NCBI RefSeq assembly: GCF_039769985.1
Contig: NZ_JBDNCH010000002.1
Coordinates: 2,480,001 to 2,544,000, forward strand
Source of the DNA: Ponticoccus litoralis
GTDB taxonomy: Bacteria > Pseudomonadota > Alphaproteobacteria > Rhodobacterales > Rhodobacteraceae
Reading direction: 5' to 3'
Length of the DNA stretch: 64,000 nt
The notes under the pieces are model-generated. The model was not told the DNA's origin and searched no databases. It saw nothing but the letters and a program-made list of their open reading frames with translations. The translations under genes were made by a program, and so were the position numbers. Every line of letters begins with the position of its first letter. Position 1 is the stretch's first letter. Shown here one piece after another: positions 28,694-39,639 of this stretch.

Positions 28694-28763
28694 CAATCTG
28701 CGCCATGTGTCCAGGATGCTGTCGAGGGCGGAGGCCATGGCAAGCAGCCAGCTGTCGCAATGA
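28694..28763 (+). repeat. Right copy of the AAA+ gene 3' end
   Basis: Encodes LRHVSRMLSRAEAMASSQLSQ and a stop, and matches 9661-9716 over 56 bases with two mismatches. No AAA+ domain precedes it; the IS3 remnant lies immediately to the left. It may be an attachment-site copy or the stump of a second AAA+ gene. Confidence 0.75.
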
Positions 28764-29179
28764 GTGGTTGATGCGAGCGCGCGCCTAAGGTCGGTCAAGA
28801 CCAAAGCGGCCGCTTGGGCCGATGGCCACAGCAGGCAGGTGTCAGCCCAAGCGGCATTCCTGGAAGGCGCAACTTTGCGCTAGGCGCCTACACGAAGGGC
28901 GGAGAGCCGACATTCTCTGCGGCGAGGACGGATGACTGCTTTGGGAAAAAACCGCTCGGGATCTGAGATCAAAGGCACTCAGATAGAAAAGAGAAACCGG
29001 CACGGCAGAGGATTGGGCCAACACCGCTCGTCTCGTTGATCAAGGCGGTTCTGACGAAGATCAGAAGGCTCACTTCAACATCCGCACCGTAAATCAGTGT
29101 CTGTGCCTCGCGCGGTCGGACTATCGCCATCCGTCGCCTGATCAGATTGACACCGCCTCCGCGATTGCGCCATTGTCCC
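28764..29179. other. Intergenic region before the cobalamin riboswitch
   Basis: About 400 bases with no gene I can support. It contains a short dispersed repeat at 28894-28915 (GAAGGGCGGAGAGCCGACAT and two more bases) whose near-copy is at 54004-54025. The promoter of the downstream uptake operon should lie near its right end. Confidence 0.4.
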
Positions 29180-29380
29180 ATCGATGGTTCCCGGCACGCT
29201 GACCGCATGCCGGGATGAAAAGGGAACGCGGTGAGGCGCAGCCAAAAGGCGCCGAATCCGCGACTGCCCCCGCAACTGTGAGCGGAGAGCGACCCCGAGA
29301 ATGCCACTGGGCCAAGATGCGGCCTGGGAAGGTTTGGGTGAGCTGTGATCCGCAAGTCAGGAGACCTGCCATCTCCGGCG
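29180..29380 (+). promoter_or_regulatory. Adenosylcobalamin riboswitch
   Basis: Conserved elements in the right order: GGTTCCC (29185) pairing with AAGGGAACGCGGTGAG (29218 on), GCCGAATCCGCGACTGCCC with CCGCAACTGTGAGCGG (29260-29285), the B12 box GCCACTGGGC (29303-29312), and the 3' element GTCAGGAGACCTGCC (29356-29370). It precedes an ABC uptake operon on the same strand; binding of AdoCbl should switch the operon off, which points to cobalt or corrinoid import. Confidence 0.95.
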
Positions 29381-29508
29381 CGATCCGCGCCGCAGTCACG
29401 TTTTGGACCGGGCGGGGTTGCCTGGCAGGAGATGCGCCATGACAGGACGGCCTTTGCCGACCGACGACATCGCCGGATTGCCCGCCCCGCATTTGTGCGG
29501 AGGGCACG

Positions 29509-30310
29509 ATGGCAGATGCACGGGTAACACCCCTACAAAGAGAAGAAGGCGGCCAGGGCTCCGGCCGGGCTGGAGACCCGCCGGGCGAGTGGATCCTCTT
29601 CGCCTGTTCGGTGGCGAACCTCAGCAAGGGCGGCTTTAAGCGGCTCGAGCTGACCTGCGCAGCGGCGACGGACCGACCGCACATGTTAGTCCGGCTTGAG
29701 GATATGGGCCGCAGTCTATTCGAGGCGCTGGACGAGATGCGCTGTGGTGGCGCCCGGACGATCCGGCTTCAGCCGATCGGCCTGCCGTTTCCCGAGAGCC
29801 TACTCGCCTGGCTGCCCGGCGCCCTTGCCAACTGGCGAGAGCGCCCTGTCAATAGCACGGTTTCCGTCAGCATCGGCCCCGAGGTGGCGCGCGCGGGCGA
29901 CGCGGCAGCAAAGATGCTGAAGCGTGTTCTGGCCCTTCATGGGCGGTGCGCTGGACGACACGGTGCCGTCGCTTGGCAAACCCGGCTGGCAGAATCCGCC
30001 CGATTTCGACTTTCACCTGCTGGTCTGCAGCGGGCCCCGGTGCCACGTCCGCGACGGGGCGAGCCTGTCCCACATGATGAAGGCCGAATGCGCCGAAGCG
30101 GGCATTGCTGCCCGCTGCCTGACTACAACCACGGGCTGCATGTTCCCCTGCAACCGCGGCCCAATGGTCGCGGTCTATCCGCAGGGCGACTGGTTCCACC
30201 TGCCGGACCGCGCCGCCGTCCGTCGCTTCGTCCGCGAGGTGCTCTGCGAGGGTCGTGCGCTACCCGAATTTCACTTCCACACCGCCCGGCTCGCCCGGTC
30301 GGGCGCTTGA
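29509..30310 (+). CDS. Thioredoxin-like [2Fe-2S] ferredoxin-domain protein, one frameshift
   Basis: First gene after the riboswitch. The N-terminal part (LFACSVANLSKGGFKRLELT) and a C-terminal part in the next frame (HLLVCSGPRCHVRDGAS, then RCLTTTTGCMFPCNRGPMV) join near 29940. The four cysteines of VCSGPRC and GCMFPC match a thioredoxin-like [2Fe-2S] ferredoxin as found in B12-regulated operons, where a role in metal insertion or cobalt reduction has been proposed. The start is unclear: ATG 29509 follows GGAGGG, but ATG 29439 follows AGGAG in another frame whose first codons also look coding (MTGRPLPTDDIAGLPAPHL). Confidence 0.7.
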
Positions 30311-30338
30311 TTTCCCGGCACCAGAAAGGCCCCTAGAC

Positions 30339-31884
30339 ATGAAGATCACCCACGCCGCGCTCGTGGCCCTCGGCATTGCCGCCGCCCAGCCGGCCATTGC
30401 CCAAGAGGCGGACCAGCCGATCCGCATCATCACCTCGTTCCAGATCGACAGCATGGACCCCGAGAGCGAGGGGTTCTGGTTTCAGGAGTTCGGCGTGGCC
30501 GAGCTTCTGATGGAGTTCCAGCCCGACGGCACCGTCGCGCCCTGGCTGGCGGAAAGCCTGACGCAGGTGGATGACCTGACCTGGGTCATTACGCTGAACG
30601 GGGGTGTCACTTTTCACAACGTACCGGGCGATGGATGCCGAAGCGGTGAAGGAGGTGATGGATTACCGTTTGGCGAACAAGTCATCGCTCCAGGGCATCG
30701 TCCCGCCCGAGATGATCTTCGAGGTCACCGGCCCGCTGGAAATCACGGTCACCACTCCCCTGCCGGTGCCCGAGCTACCCAACGTGCTGGCCCATGAGAG
30801 CTACTTCCTGATCTACGATCGGCAGGCCGTGGAAGCTGTGGAGGCTGCGGGCGAGGGCTGGGAAGCGCTGGAGGACGCCGGCATCTACACTGGCCCCTTC
30901 GTGGCCGAGGACTTGAGCGACGCTGCACTCACCGCCACCCGCAACGAAAACTACTGGCGCGGGCAGCCGGTCATGCCCGGCGTGACCGTCAGCTTCGTGA
31001 CCGACATCAACGCCCGCGTGCTGGCGATCCAAAATGGAGAGGGCGACATCGCGCTTTATCCGCAGGCCTCGGCCAAACCGGTCTACGATGCCACGCCGAA
31101 CGTTAACTTCGCCACGGGGACCCTGTCCACCGGCGGCTACGCCGCCTTCATGAACACCGGGGAGGGTGTCCTGACCGATGTCGCCGTGCGGAAGGCTTTC
31201 ATGCAATCGGTCAACTACCAAGAAATGGCCGAAGTCGTCTTTCAGGGCGCCACCGCCGAGGCCGAAGGGCTCTACGGCATGGACTTCCCCCGGGCCGTGG
31301 CCAACTACCGCCACGATCCCGAAGGCGCGACCGCGCTTCTGGACGAGGCCGGCTGGGTGCTGGAGGGGGATACGCGGATGAAGGATGGCGAGGCGCTGAC
31401 CCTCGACATCGTCATCTATCCCCAGCAGCCGGACTTGGTGCCGATGTCTGGCGCACTGCAATCCTATCTGCGAGAGCTTGGCATCAGGTCCGAGATCGTT
31501 TCTGTCGACGACGTCGGCGCCGCGATCACCGCGGGCAGCATCGACTGGGACGTGGCGCTGCTGGGCAACGGGTCGGCCACAGTGGGCGCTGTGCAGGGGT
31601 TCCTTGCCCGCTACCTCGCCACCGATGCCGACCGGAATTATGCCGGATATTCCAATGCCCGCATGGACGAGCTGATCGCCACCCTCGCGACCGAGACCGA
31701 TGCCGAAATGCGCAACCAGATCCTGGGCGAGATCCAGCACATACTGGTCGAAGAAGATCCGTACATCTTCAACGTGACCATGCTGCGGGGACGGGTGCTG
31801 GTGTCCGATGACTGGAGCACCTACCAGCCCGGCGTGGCCTTGCGGCACATCGGCTGGCAGACCGCCCCCGACGCGCTGAAGTAA
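30339..31884 (+). CDS. Family-5 ABC transporter substrate-binding protein, one frameshift
   Basis: Periplasmic binding protein (about 514 residues when joined) of the oligopeptide/nickel family. It has a signal peptide (MKITHAALVALGIAAAQPAIAQ) and the N-terminal family stretch IITSFQIDSMDPES. A frameshift of one extra base near 30625 falls in TFHNGRAMDAEAV-like sequence, followed by GIYTGPFVAEDL, LTATRNENYWRGQPVMPGVTV and the C-terminal domain. Under a cobalamin riboswitch the likely ligand is chelated cobalt or nickel, not peptide. It lies 28 bases after the ferredoxin-like gene. Confidence 0.87.
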
Positions 31885-31885
31885 G

Positions 31886-32828
31886 ATGATCCGGGTCGCC
31901 CTTCGCCGACTGATGCAGGCCGCGCTGACAGCCCTCGCGGCCAGTGTGCTGGTCTTTGCCATGCTGCCGCTGGCGCCGGGTGATCCGGCCTACCGGATCC
32001 TGAAGGCCAAGGCGCCGGAGCATGAGCCGACCAGCCTAGAGGTCGCGGAACTGCAGGACGAGATGGGGCTCGATAAGCCCCTGCCGGTGCAATACGCCGC
32101 CTGGCTCGGTCGGGTGGTGCAGGGCGACCTCGGCACCTCATGGCGCAGCGGGCGGCCGGTGGCGGACGAGATCGCTCGGCGGCTGCCCGCCACGCTGACC
32201 CTTCTGGGCACTGGCGCTCGTCGTCTCGGTCGTCGTGGCGCTGGTCCTGGCGCTGATCTCGGCCGCCTACCGGGACCGGTGGCCGGACCGGCTGATCCGG
32301 GGTTACACCCAGATCGGGGCCGCATTGCCCACCTTCCTCTTCGGCCTTCTGGCCCTGCAATACTTCGTCGTCGGCGCCGGGGTCGGGCAGGTGCTGTCCG
32401 GCGGGGCGCTGTCGATGGCGCTCCTGCCCGCGCTCATCATCGGGGTGGACCGGGCGGCGGGCTGGACGCAACTGCTGCGCGCTTCCCTGATCGACGCGAT
32501 GAACAGTGGCTACGCCCATGTCTCTCGCGCCCGGGGCGCCCGGCGGCGGCGGACCCTACTGGTCCATGCGCTGCCCAATGCCGCGCTGCCCTTCCTCACC
32601 GCCATCGGCGTCTCGATCGGGGCGCTGCTGGGCGGCTCACCCATCATCGAAGAGCTCTTCACTTGGCCGGGCCTTGGCAGCTTTACGCTCTCAGCCCTGA
32701 CGGCGCGGGATTTCCCGGTGATCCAGGCCTTCGTGCTAATCTCGGCGCTGCTCTACACCACGGCCAGCCTGCTGATCGACCTCGCCGCCCTCGCCCTCGA
32801 CCCGCGCCTGCGGGAGGTGCGGACATGA
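31886..32828 (+). CDS. ABC transporter permease (NikB/DppB type), one frameshift
   Basis: Inner-membrane permease of about 313 residues. The N-terminus (VALRRLMQAALTALAASVLV, then MLPLAPGDPA) is typical of the DppB/NikB family. A frameshift lies near 32215; the second frame carries further membrane spans and the EAA coupling loop in YAHVSRARGARRRRTLLVHALPNA, followed by GGSPIIEELFTWPGLG. It starts one base after the binding-protein stop and overlaps the next permease (ATGA). Confidence 0.85.
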
Positions 32829-33714
32829 GCATGACCAGGCCCCGCATGACTCCGGCCGCCGCCCGGCTCCTGACCCTGCGTCCGACCCGGCGGCTCCTGC
32901 CCCGGCTCTGGCGGCACCGCAGCGGGCGGGCCGGGCTTATGCTCGGCGCGCTACTCCTCGCCTTTGCGGTGGTCGGCAGCCTCTGGACACCTTACGAACC
33001 CGACTGGCCCAACTACGCCGCCGCCCTGCAGGGCCCTCGGCCGAGCACCTCTTCGGAACCGACGAGACCGGGCGCGACCTGCTTTCTCGGCTGATGGACG
33101 GAGCGCACAGGTCGCTCGGCGCGGCGCTGATGGTGCTTTGCGGGGTCTTTGGCATCGGGTTGGTCTACGGCACCATCGCGGGCCTGACCGGCGGGCCTGT
33201 GGATACCCTGTTGATGCGGCTGGCCGACGTGATGATGAGCCTGCCGGGGCTTGTCCTCGCCTTCGCCGTCATCGGCGTTCTCGGCCCCGGCTTCGTCAAT
33301 CTGCTGATCGCCCTGATCGTGGCGGACTGGGCCGGATACGCCCGTCTGGCCCGATCCATGGCGATGGACAGCGAGAGCAGGCCCGACGTTATCGCCGCCC
33401 GCATGGCTGGGGTGCCGGGCTGGCGGATTGTCACCGGGCACATTCTGCCCGGCATTTCGCTGCACCTCGGCGTGGTGGCCTCGCTCGCTCTCGGGGGCAT
33501 GATCGGCGCGATCTCGGGGCTCTCCTTCCTTGGCCTCGGCGCCCAGCCGCCCCATGCCGAGTGGGGCGCCATGCTGTCCCAAGCGCGGCTGTTCTTCGCT
33601 GTCGCTCCTTGGTTGCTCTGGGGGCCGGCGCTGATGATCTTTTTGTCGGTTCTGGCGGCGAACCTCATCAGCAATGCCCTGCGCGACGTGCTGGCAGTGG
33701 AGGGGCGGCGATGA
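32825..33714 (+). CDS. ABC transporter permease (NikC/DppC type), one frameshift
   Basis: Second permease, about 296 residues. The N-terminus has the basic segment and first span (RAGLMLGALLLAFAVVGSLW). A frameshift near 33035 is followed by AEHLFGTDETGRDLLSRLM, the family signature, then four to five spans with the EAA loop MAGVPGWRIVTGHILPG and the conserved SFLGLGAQPPHAEWGAM. Its start overlaps the previous stop and its stop overlaps the ATPase start. Confidence 0.87.
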
Positions 33715-35102
33715 TCCTATCGCTGGAGAACTTGTCGGTCAGCTATGGCGTGGGGCCGGCGGTTTCGGGGATCACCCTGTCCGTCGCCCCGGACGAGTGC
33801 CTCGCCCTTGTCGGGGCCTCTGGGTCGGGCAAGAGCACGATCGCTCAGGCCGTTCTCGGTTTGCATCGGCCACAGTCGCGGGTGACGGGGCGGCTCAGCA
33901 TCGCCGGTCAGGAGATGGCAAAGGCGACCGAAGCGGACTGGGCCGCCCTGCGCGGCACCAAGGTCGGATACGTCAGCCAGGACCCATACTCCGCCTGCGA
34001 CCCGCTGCGCGGCGTCGGCCACCACCTGCGTGAGGCCTGGCACGTCAAGGGCATATGGCCGGAACCGGGATGGGCCGAAGTGCGGCTGGCCGAAGTCGGT
34101 ATCGCTGAGGCTCCGGCCATGGCCGATCGTCCACCCCACGCGTGGAGCGGAGGGATGCTACAGCGCGCCTGCATCGCTGCCGCCGGGGCGCTGACCCCGC
34201 CGTTGATCGTTGCGGACGAGCCGACGAGCGGGCTGGACGCGGACCGGGCCGACCGCATCCTCGCCGCGATCCGTGCCAGCGGCGCGGCAATCCTGCTGAT
34301 CAGCCATGACCTCGGCCTCGTCCGCCGTCATGCGGACCGGGTCATGGTGCTCGACGGCGGGAGGTTGGTGGACGGATGCGCAGTCGCGGACCTGTACGGG
34401 CAGGCGAGGCATCCGGCGACCCGCCGACTGGTGCAAGCCCTTGCGGCACCTGCTTTGCCCCCACGGGAAGCCACTTGTCGGACGCCCCTGCTCACTGCAA
34501 AGCGCCTTTGCCGCGACCACCCCGGCGGTCGGCGGATCGGGCCAGTGGACCTCACGGTTCGGACCGGGGAAGTTACCGGGCTGGTCGGAGCGTCCGGCGC
34601 AGGGAAGTCCACCATTCTGCGACTGATCTCGGGACAGGACGCACCTGATGCCGGGCGGATCGATCGGGCCGCTGCCCTGCGCCGTCCCGGCGCGGTCATG
34701 CCTGTGTTCCAGAACCCGGCAGCCAGCCTGAATGCCTATTGGCCGATCTGGCGGACGGTCAGTGAACCGGCGACGGTTTCCCGGCGCGTCCGCAGAAGCG
34801 CCCGCCGGGATCTTGCCGCCGATCTGCTGGCCCGGGTCGGTCTGAAGGGCGCTGACCTCGACGCCCGGCCCGGGGAGTTCTCGCTCGGCCAATGCCAACG
34901 CATTGCCCTCGCGCGCGCCATTGCCGCCAAGCCGCTGCTCCTGATCGCGGACGAGCCGACCAGCGCGCTCGATACCGTCTCGCGCGCGCAGATCGCCGAC
35001 TTGTTCGCCGCCCTGCGCGACCAGGGCATCGCCATCGTCCTGGCCAGCCACGATCATTGGATGCATGACAGGCTCGAGGCTCGCGCGGTCGACCTGAACT
35101 GA
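33711..35102 (+). CDS. Fused double ABC ATPase (NikD-NikE-like)
   Basis: 463 residues with two complete nucleotide-binding domains in one chain, where most family-5 importers have two separate proteins. Domain 1 (residues 1-240): Walker A in LVGASGSGKSTIAQ, signature HAWSGGMLQRACIA, Walker B LIVADEPTSGLD, switch His in LLISHDLGLV. Domain 2 (about 265-463): Walker A LVGASGAGKST, signature FSLGQCQRIALARA (the usual SGGQ is SLGQ), Walker B LLIADEPTSALD, His in VLASHDH. It completes a five-gene uptake operon controlled by the cobalamin riboswitch. The stop is followed by the convergent helicase gene. Confidence 0.92.
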   Translation: MILSLENLSVSYGVGPAVSGITLSVAPDECLALVGASGSGKSTIAQAVLGLHRPQSRVTGRLSIAGQEMAKATEADWAALRGTKVGYVSQDPYSACDPLRGVGHHLREAWHVKGIWPEPGWAEVRLAEVGIAEAPAMADRPPHAWSGGMLQRACIAAAGALTPPLIVADEPTSGLDADRADRILAAIRASGAAILLISHDLGLVRRHADRVMVLDGGRLVDGCAVADLYGQARHPATRRLVQALAAPALPPREATCRTPLLTAKRLCRDHPGGRRIGPVDLTVRTGEVTGLVGASGAGKSTILRLISGQDAPDAGRIDRAAALRRPGAVMPVFQNPAASLNAYWPIWRTVSEPATVSRRVRRSARRDLAADLLARVGLKGADLDARPGEFSLGQCQRIALARAIAAKPLLLIADEPTSALDTVSRAQIADLFAALRDQGIAIVLASHDHWMHDRLEARAVDLN

Positions 35103-35310
35103 GCTGTCGCGATTCATGGCGAGGTGGCGTTGGCACCGGCGATGCCCCGTTCCCGCCACAGGGTCTTCTTCTCCCTGCTTGTGTAGAGCGATGATTCCAG
35201 CCTCGGGCGTGCTGTGCTTGCCTTGCTTATCGAAATCCATTTCGCCGGGCCTAGAAATGGAGACCAGACGTACATTTCCGGGCAGCCGAACGACGGCATT
35301 GGGCCGTGAA

Positions 35311-38300
35311 CTACTTTGCGCGTTTCGCTAGGCCATCGCGGATGATTTTGATTTCGTCCTCGAGGTGCCCACCACGATAGACAAAAGATGTTTCGTGCCT
35401 CGCGTATTGGCCCTTTCGATCTGCGCTGAGCCAATTAAAGGAACCAGCGCAAAGAAGGTCTTTGTCGACCGTTACAATCTTACTGTGAAGCTTCGGGATC
35501 CGATGTACCGCGATGCCGACCTCCGATAGCCTGCGCTCAACGGCTTCCATCTGGCCCAGACCGCCGGCGGCCTGGCCAGTGTTCAGCAGCGGATCGGCAA
35601 AGACCTCAATCTCTGCCCCTCGTTGGCGAGCGGTGGCCATGGCATCAAAGAGACCTGTCCGCTCAATCGTTCCTGCGACGACCCAGGGGCTGACGATCAT
35701 GTATTTCCGCCCCTCCCCCTTGAGTGCCTCAATCAGGAATGCATCATGCTCGGCGGCGTGCTGAAGCATCTCAATCTGAGCATCGCGACGGGTCAGATCC
35801 TCGCGTGGTTCCATGGCGAAATCCAACGCGGTTCCCTTGGCCGACAGGAACTCGGACAGCAAGGCTCGAGGAGACCCGCTGCGGGCCGTGGCGAGGACGT
35901 CCATGTCGCCGAAAACGAGGCAACTGTCCTTGGCCCGCGAGACGGTCACGTTCAGCATGCTGGGCGAAGCGTCGATGAAACCGCCATCAGCGTGCTTGGA
36001 ATAGACCGGTGAGAAAATCACGACGGGGCGTTCGGCGCCCTGCAGCGCGTGAACGGTGCCAATGGTCATGCCGTCACGCCCTGAAACGGTGATGCCCCGC
36101 GCGGCGCATGCGTCCCTGATGGCGCGCACTTGCTGGCCAAACGGTGTAACGACACCGACGACCTGCTCCAGCGGACGACCATACCGGCCTTCCAGCAAGG
36201 TGCGGTTATCCGCCAACCATGCGGCGACGGTGCGAGCCTCGACAGGGTTGGCGCGGCTGCCGCCGCTGGTGAATGCCCGTCCTTCGACATGCAGGTATCC
36301 AAGCGCAGGAATCGGCGCGTCCGCTGGCGCGGGACCACGCATCGGACGAAGCTTGCCTTTGTAGCACAGCGCATTGCTGAACCCGATGATTTCATCATGG
36401 CAGCGGCGATGCTCAAACAAATACAGCCCGCGATCAAGCTCGGGCCATGGCGAAACCTGACAGGCCTGTTGGGCAAGGCGCATGGCGCTACCGTTCGTTG
36501 ACTGGACGCCGCTGATGGTGATTTTCTCGGGCACCACTTCACCATCCATCAGCCCACTGTCCTTGAGGTTGCCGATATCGACGGGGCCCGGAAGGGACGA
36601 GATCGGTTCGATCTGCTGCGTGTCGCCGATCACCAACGCGCGTTTGGCCAAGGCGAAGGACGCGCCGGCAACCTCGGGCAGCACCTGACCGGCTTCGTCG
36701 ACGATCAACAGGTCGATGAAGTTATAGAGGCTGTCACTCGCGAATTTGCCGCCCTGAAAACGGCTACAGGACAGTTTCCCGGGCAGGCTGGCAAAGGTGG
36801 CAACGGCGCAGGGCGTCAGCATCATCCGGCGTTTCCAGCGAGGCTCGACCGCCTTCCGCCCTGTCTTTTCATGCGAGGCGGAGATGGTCGCGAGGTCCGC
36901 CTCCATCGCCATCAACCATCGGCCTTCCCAATAATGAGTCGCAAGCAGGAACAGGTTGAACCGTGTGCCGAGATCCGCTCGCAGCTCAAGGTCGCCTAGG
37001 GCATCCGATCCACCGAAAGCTTCAGCCGCTTGATGCCAAGTCGTTTCGCTGGCCTTGGCCTGCTGGCTCAGGTTTTCAGCGCGCGCCAGGAGATCTTTTG
37101 CCTCGGTCAGGCTCTTTTTCCCCCGTCTGACCTCTTCCGAAACCCGCGCTTCGATATCTTCGACGTTGGCGAGATCCCGCAGTCCGTCCAGCCGATCCCC
37201 GATAGCCAGCCGCGCCTTCAGGGCACGTTGCCGCTTTACCGAAGGAAGGAAACTGAAAAACCCGGTGAACCAAGACTCTGAGGCCAAGTAGTGATCCAGC
37301 GCTGCGCGTGCAGCGGCCTGTCGATTTGCCCTGTCCTGACTGACCCGAAGCGCATCGGCGCGCCGCGTGTGCTCCACCTCCGCTTCTTCGCCGAGTTCAG
37401 ACACGAGGGCGGCGGCGCACGCATTGCGGCGGTTCAGCGCCGCATCAAGGTTACGGAGCGTATTGGCCTCTTCGGTCATCCGATCCCGAAGCTTTGCAAC
37501 AAACCCGGCGACATCCGTACTCTCAGAACCCGGGAACGCCTTTCCTGCGGCGTGCAGCCAGACCGCCCGCGCCCGTTCGACATAAGCGACAGACTCACAT
37601 TCAGCTTGGAACGACTCGGTCTGATAGCGCTGCGCGGCCTCCATGCGGCGGGAATGCGACGGAAGAAACATCCCGAAGCTCTTGATGTCCGGCAACCAGC
37701 GCCCGGCAAACGCACCTTCGCCTTGCGCGAAATCCTTGCCAAAAGCATCGATGATATTGGTGACCGCCTGATTGTTCGACGAAGCCGCCACGATCACCGG
37801 CGGATCACCTCCGTCGAGCGCTGCTTTAACCCAAAGCCCGGCCACGGTACCGAAAGCAACAAGGTCGTCTTGCCAGTCCCGGGCGGACCGTTCACCACGA
37901 TCACCTCGCCGGGTTTCGCGGCGTCGAGCCAGGCAAGGACCTGCCGTTGATGTTCGGCCAGCGGAAAGTGCGGGTTCGAATGCCCAAGACGGCGGCCAAA
38001 TTCCTTTTCAATGCCTTGATCTGCCGCCTTCTCCGGTACGGGGTAAGGCGATCTGACGCAGAAGCGGGGTATCTGGTTCATTGGCCAACAGGCTGTCGTA
38101 CAGGTCGAGCATGCCGCGAACCGTTGCATCGGCGCCATCCGACACCTCGATGAACCCGCTCCCGGTCGGCAGATACTCCGTCTCGTCCGTGGGCCAACCC
38201 GGCGACAGGGCGTCCAGCATTTGACGGCAATGCGTGCGATAGTCCTGCCAGCCGTCTGCGGTGGTCATTTCCGGCAGAGGCGTTGTCGTCAGGAAGGCGT

Positions 38301-38706
38301 CGAGATCTTCCACCGATCCAAGCGCAAAGGCGCCCCGTGGCAACGGTGCCAGAAGGTCACGCGCAATGGCATTGCGTGTTGGCACGATCCTTCCTGACCG
38401 ATCCACGAACCCTTCGGTGACGACTGGGGCGACGATCTCTGGCATGCCATCCGCCCGTGACGCAGCATGAGACGCCCTACGGGCTGTCACCAAAGGCCAA
38501 AAGCGCACAGAGACGGTGCCCAACCCATCCTTCCCCCGGAACAAGGACTGCACCAGCGGCTCTGGCACACTGCCGGTTTTAAGTGCTTCATTCGGGAGCA
38601 CCATGAACCGCTTTCGATCAGCTGCCCGGAACGTCCCTTCGCCAAGAGCACCATCTGCCAAGGATGTTCGCCAATACCGCAGAACTTTGGAAAGAGATGC
38701 TGTCAT
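35311..38706 (-). CDS. mkoC: SF1 helicase fused to PLD nuclease, Mokosh type II-like, two frameshifts
   Basis: About 1130 residues once joined. N-terminal domain of unknown fold (38706 to about 38050), then a UPF1/Dna2-like SF1 helicase with Walker A in VVNGPPGTGKTTLLL, a long helical insertion, motif II LIVDEAGQVLPE, and later motifs LFEHRRCHDEI, VVTPFGQQVRAI, GTVHALQGAERPVV and NVTVSRAKDSCLVFGD. The C-terminus is one PLD nuclease domain with the HxK motif: LHSKIVTVDKDLLCAGSFNW. This arrangement matches the single-gene type II Mokosh antiphage system. Extra C at about 38030 and a shift at about 37850 break the frame. ATG 38706 is preferred over a TTG at 38805. Confidence 0.8.
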
Positions 38707-39639
38707 TTGAAGCCACCGTTGAACTGCTACGGCGAAAAACTTCGTATTCCCGTAGACTTGCAGTGCAAACTCCTGATTAGTGACCCAGCGGATGTTTGAG
38801 TGCAAGGGGTGATCCGACCTTCACGCAAATTGCGAAATTGCAGGTTTCTCAAAATCGGCGGAATGACTCTCCAAAAATTTCTTTCGTCACTGGCAAATCG
38901 AACCGACTTTGCTATTCGTCAGGCGAGGGAAGCACCAATGCGGGCGCTGTACGCCGAACCAACCCAGTGAACGCAAGTCGCGAGCCGGGATACTGCACGC
39001 AGAATTCGCTCCCTCGTCGTACTGCAGCGTCCCAAGTCGAGACGCAGCACTGACAGCGAAAGTCGGCAAAGCGGGCTGCAGCTGCGGCACTTGAACTATG
39101 TTCCGAGTGCCCGCTATGGGCCGGTCCCACCTGCCTGACCTCGATGAGGTTGAGGTAGCCTCCGCCCTGGCACACCCCGCATCCTTGGCGGCGTGGCTAT
39201 CCCACGGCGATCCAAGCTGCTGGTGATCGAGGATATCTCCGAATGCCGTCTGGTCACGCTTTTCACCGATGCCTGCTGAAGCCCCGTCGTAGGCCCTGGT
39301 GCTATACCGGATACGAACTGCCGAGTTGCGGCGGCCTGCAGTCTTCCTCGGTTGGATGGGCCCCAAACTAAGGTCACAACCAGGCGGGCGTGACGACCAA
39401 ATGAAAGTCGTTTGCGAAAAAGAAACTTGTCGACGCCTTAAGTCCAGCGAATCCAGGGGCTTTGGGTCGCCAATGATTTTGTGAAAAACCATTTATTTCC
39501 AACTGCTTGCGATCCTTGCCGCCGCAGGGCACTTTGCCCTCGGCTGAGCGAGTCGAGCATTGCAACTCCTCGCGATCAGCCGTGACGCGGCCTGCCTTCC
39601 CTGTGGGTCAAAACTCGCTCGAATTCATCGGAGGCGATT
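38707..39639. other. Intergenic region between helicase-PLD and phosphoesterase genes
   Basis: About 930 bases between divergent genes. A 201-codon open frame on the minus strand (38887-39492) has no recognisable domain and a composition rich in Arg and Ser, so I do not call it. A possible short peptide (MGRSHLPDLDEVEVASALAH) begins near 39115 on the plus strand, without a good ribosome-binding site. A transposon end or an IS remnant could be hidden here but none is recognisable. Confidence 0.35.

Noticed and set aside
37970..37985. GGTTCGAAT resembling a tRNA T-loop
   Set aside because: Lies inside the helicase-PLD coding sequence and no acceptor stem pairs around it; no tRNA was found in the window.
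38887..39492. 201-codon minus-strand frame in the spacer
   Set aside because: No domain, no ribosome-binding site, composition of a chance frame.
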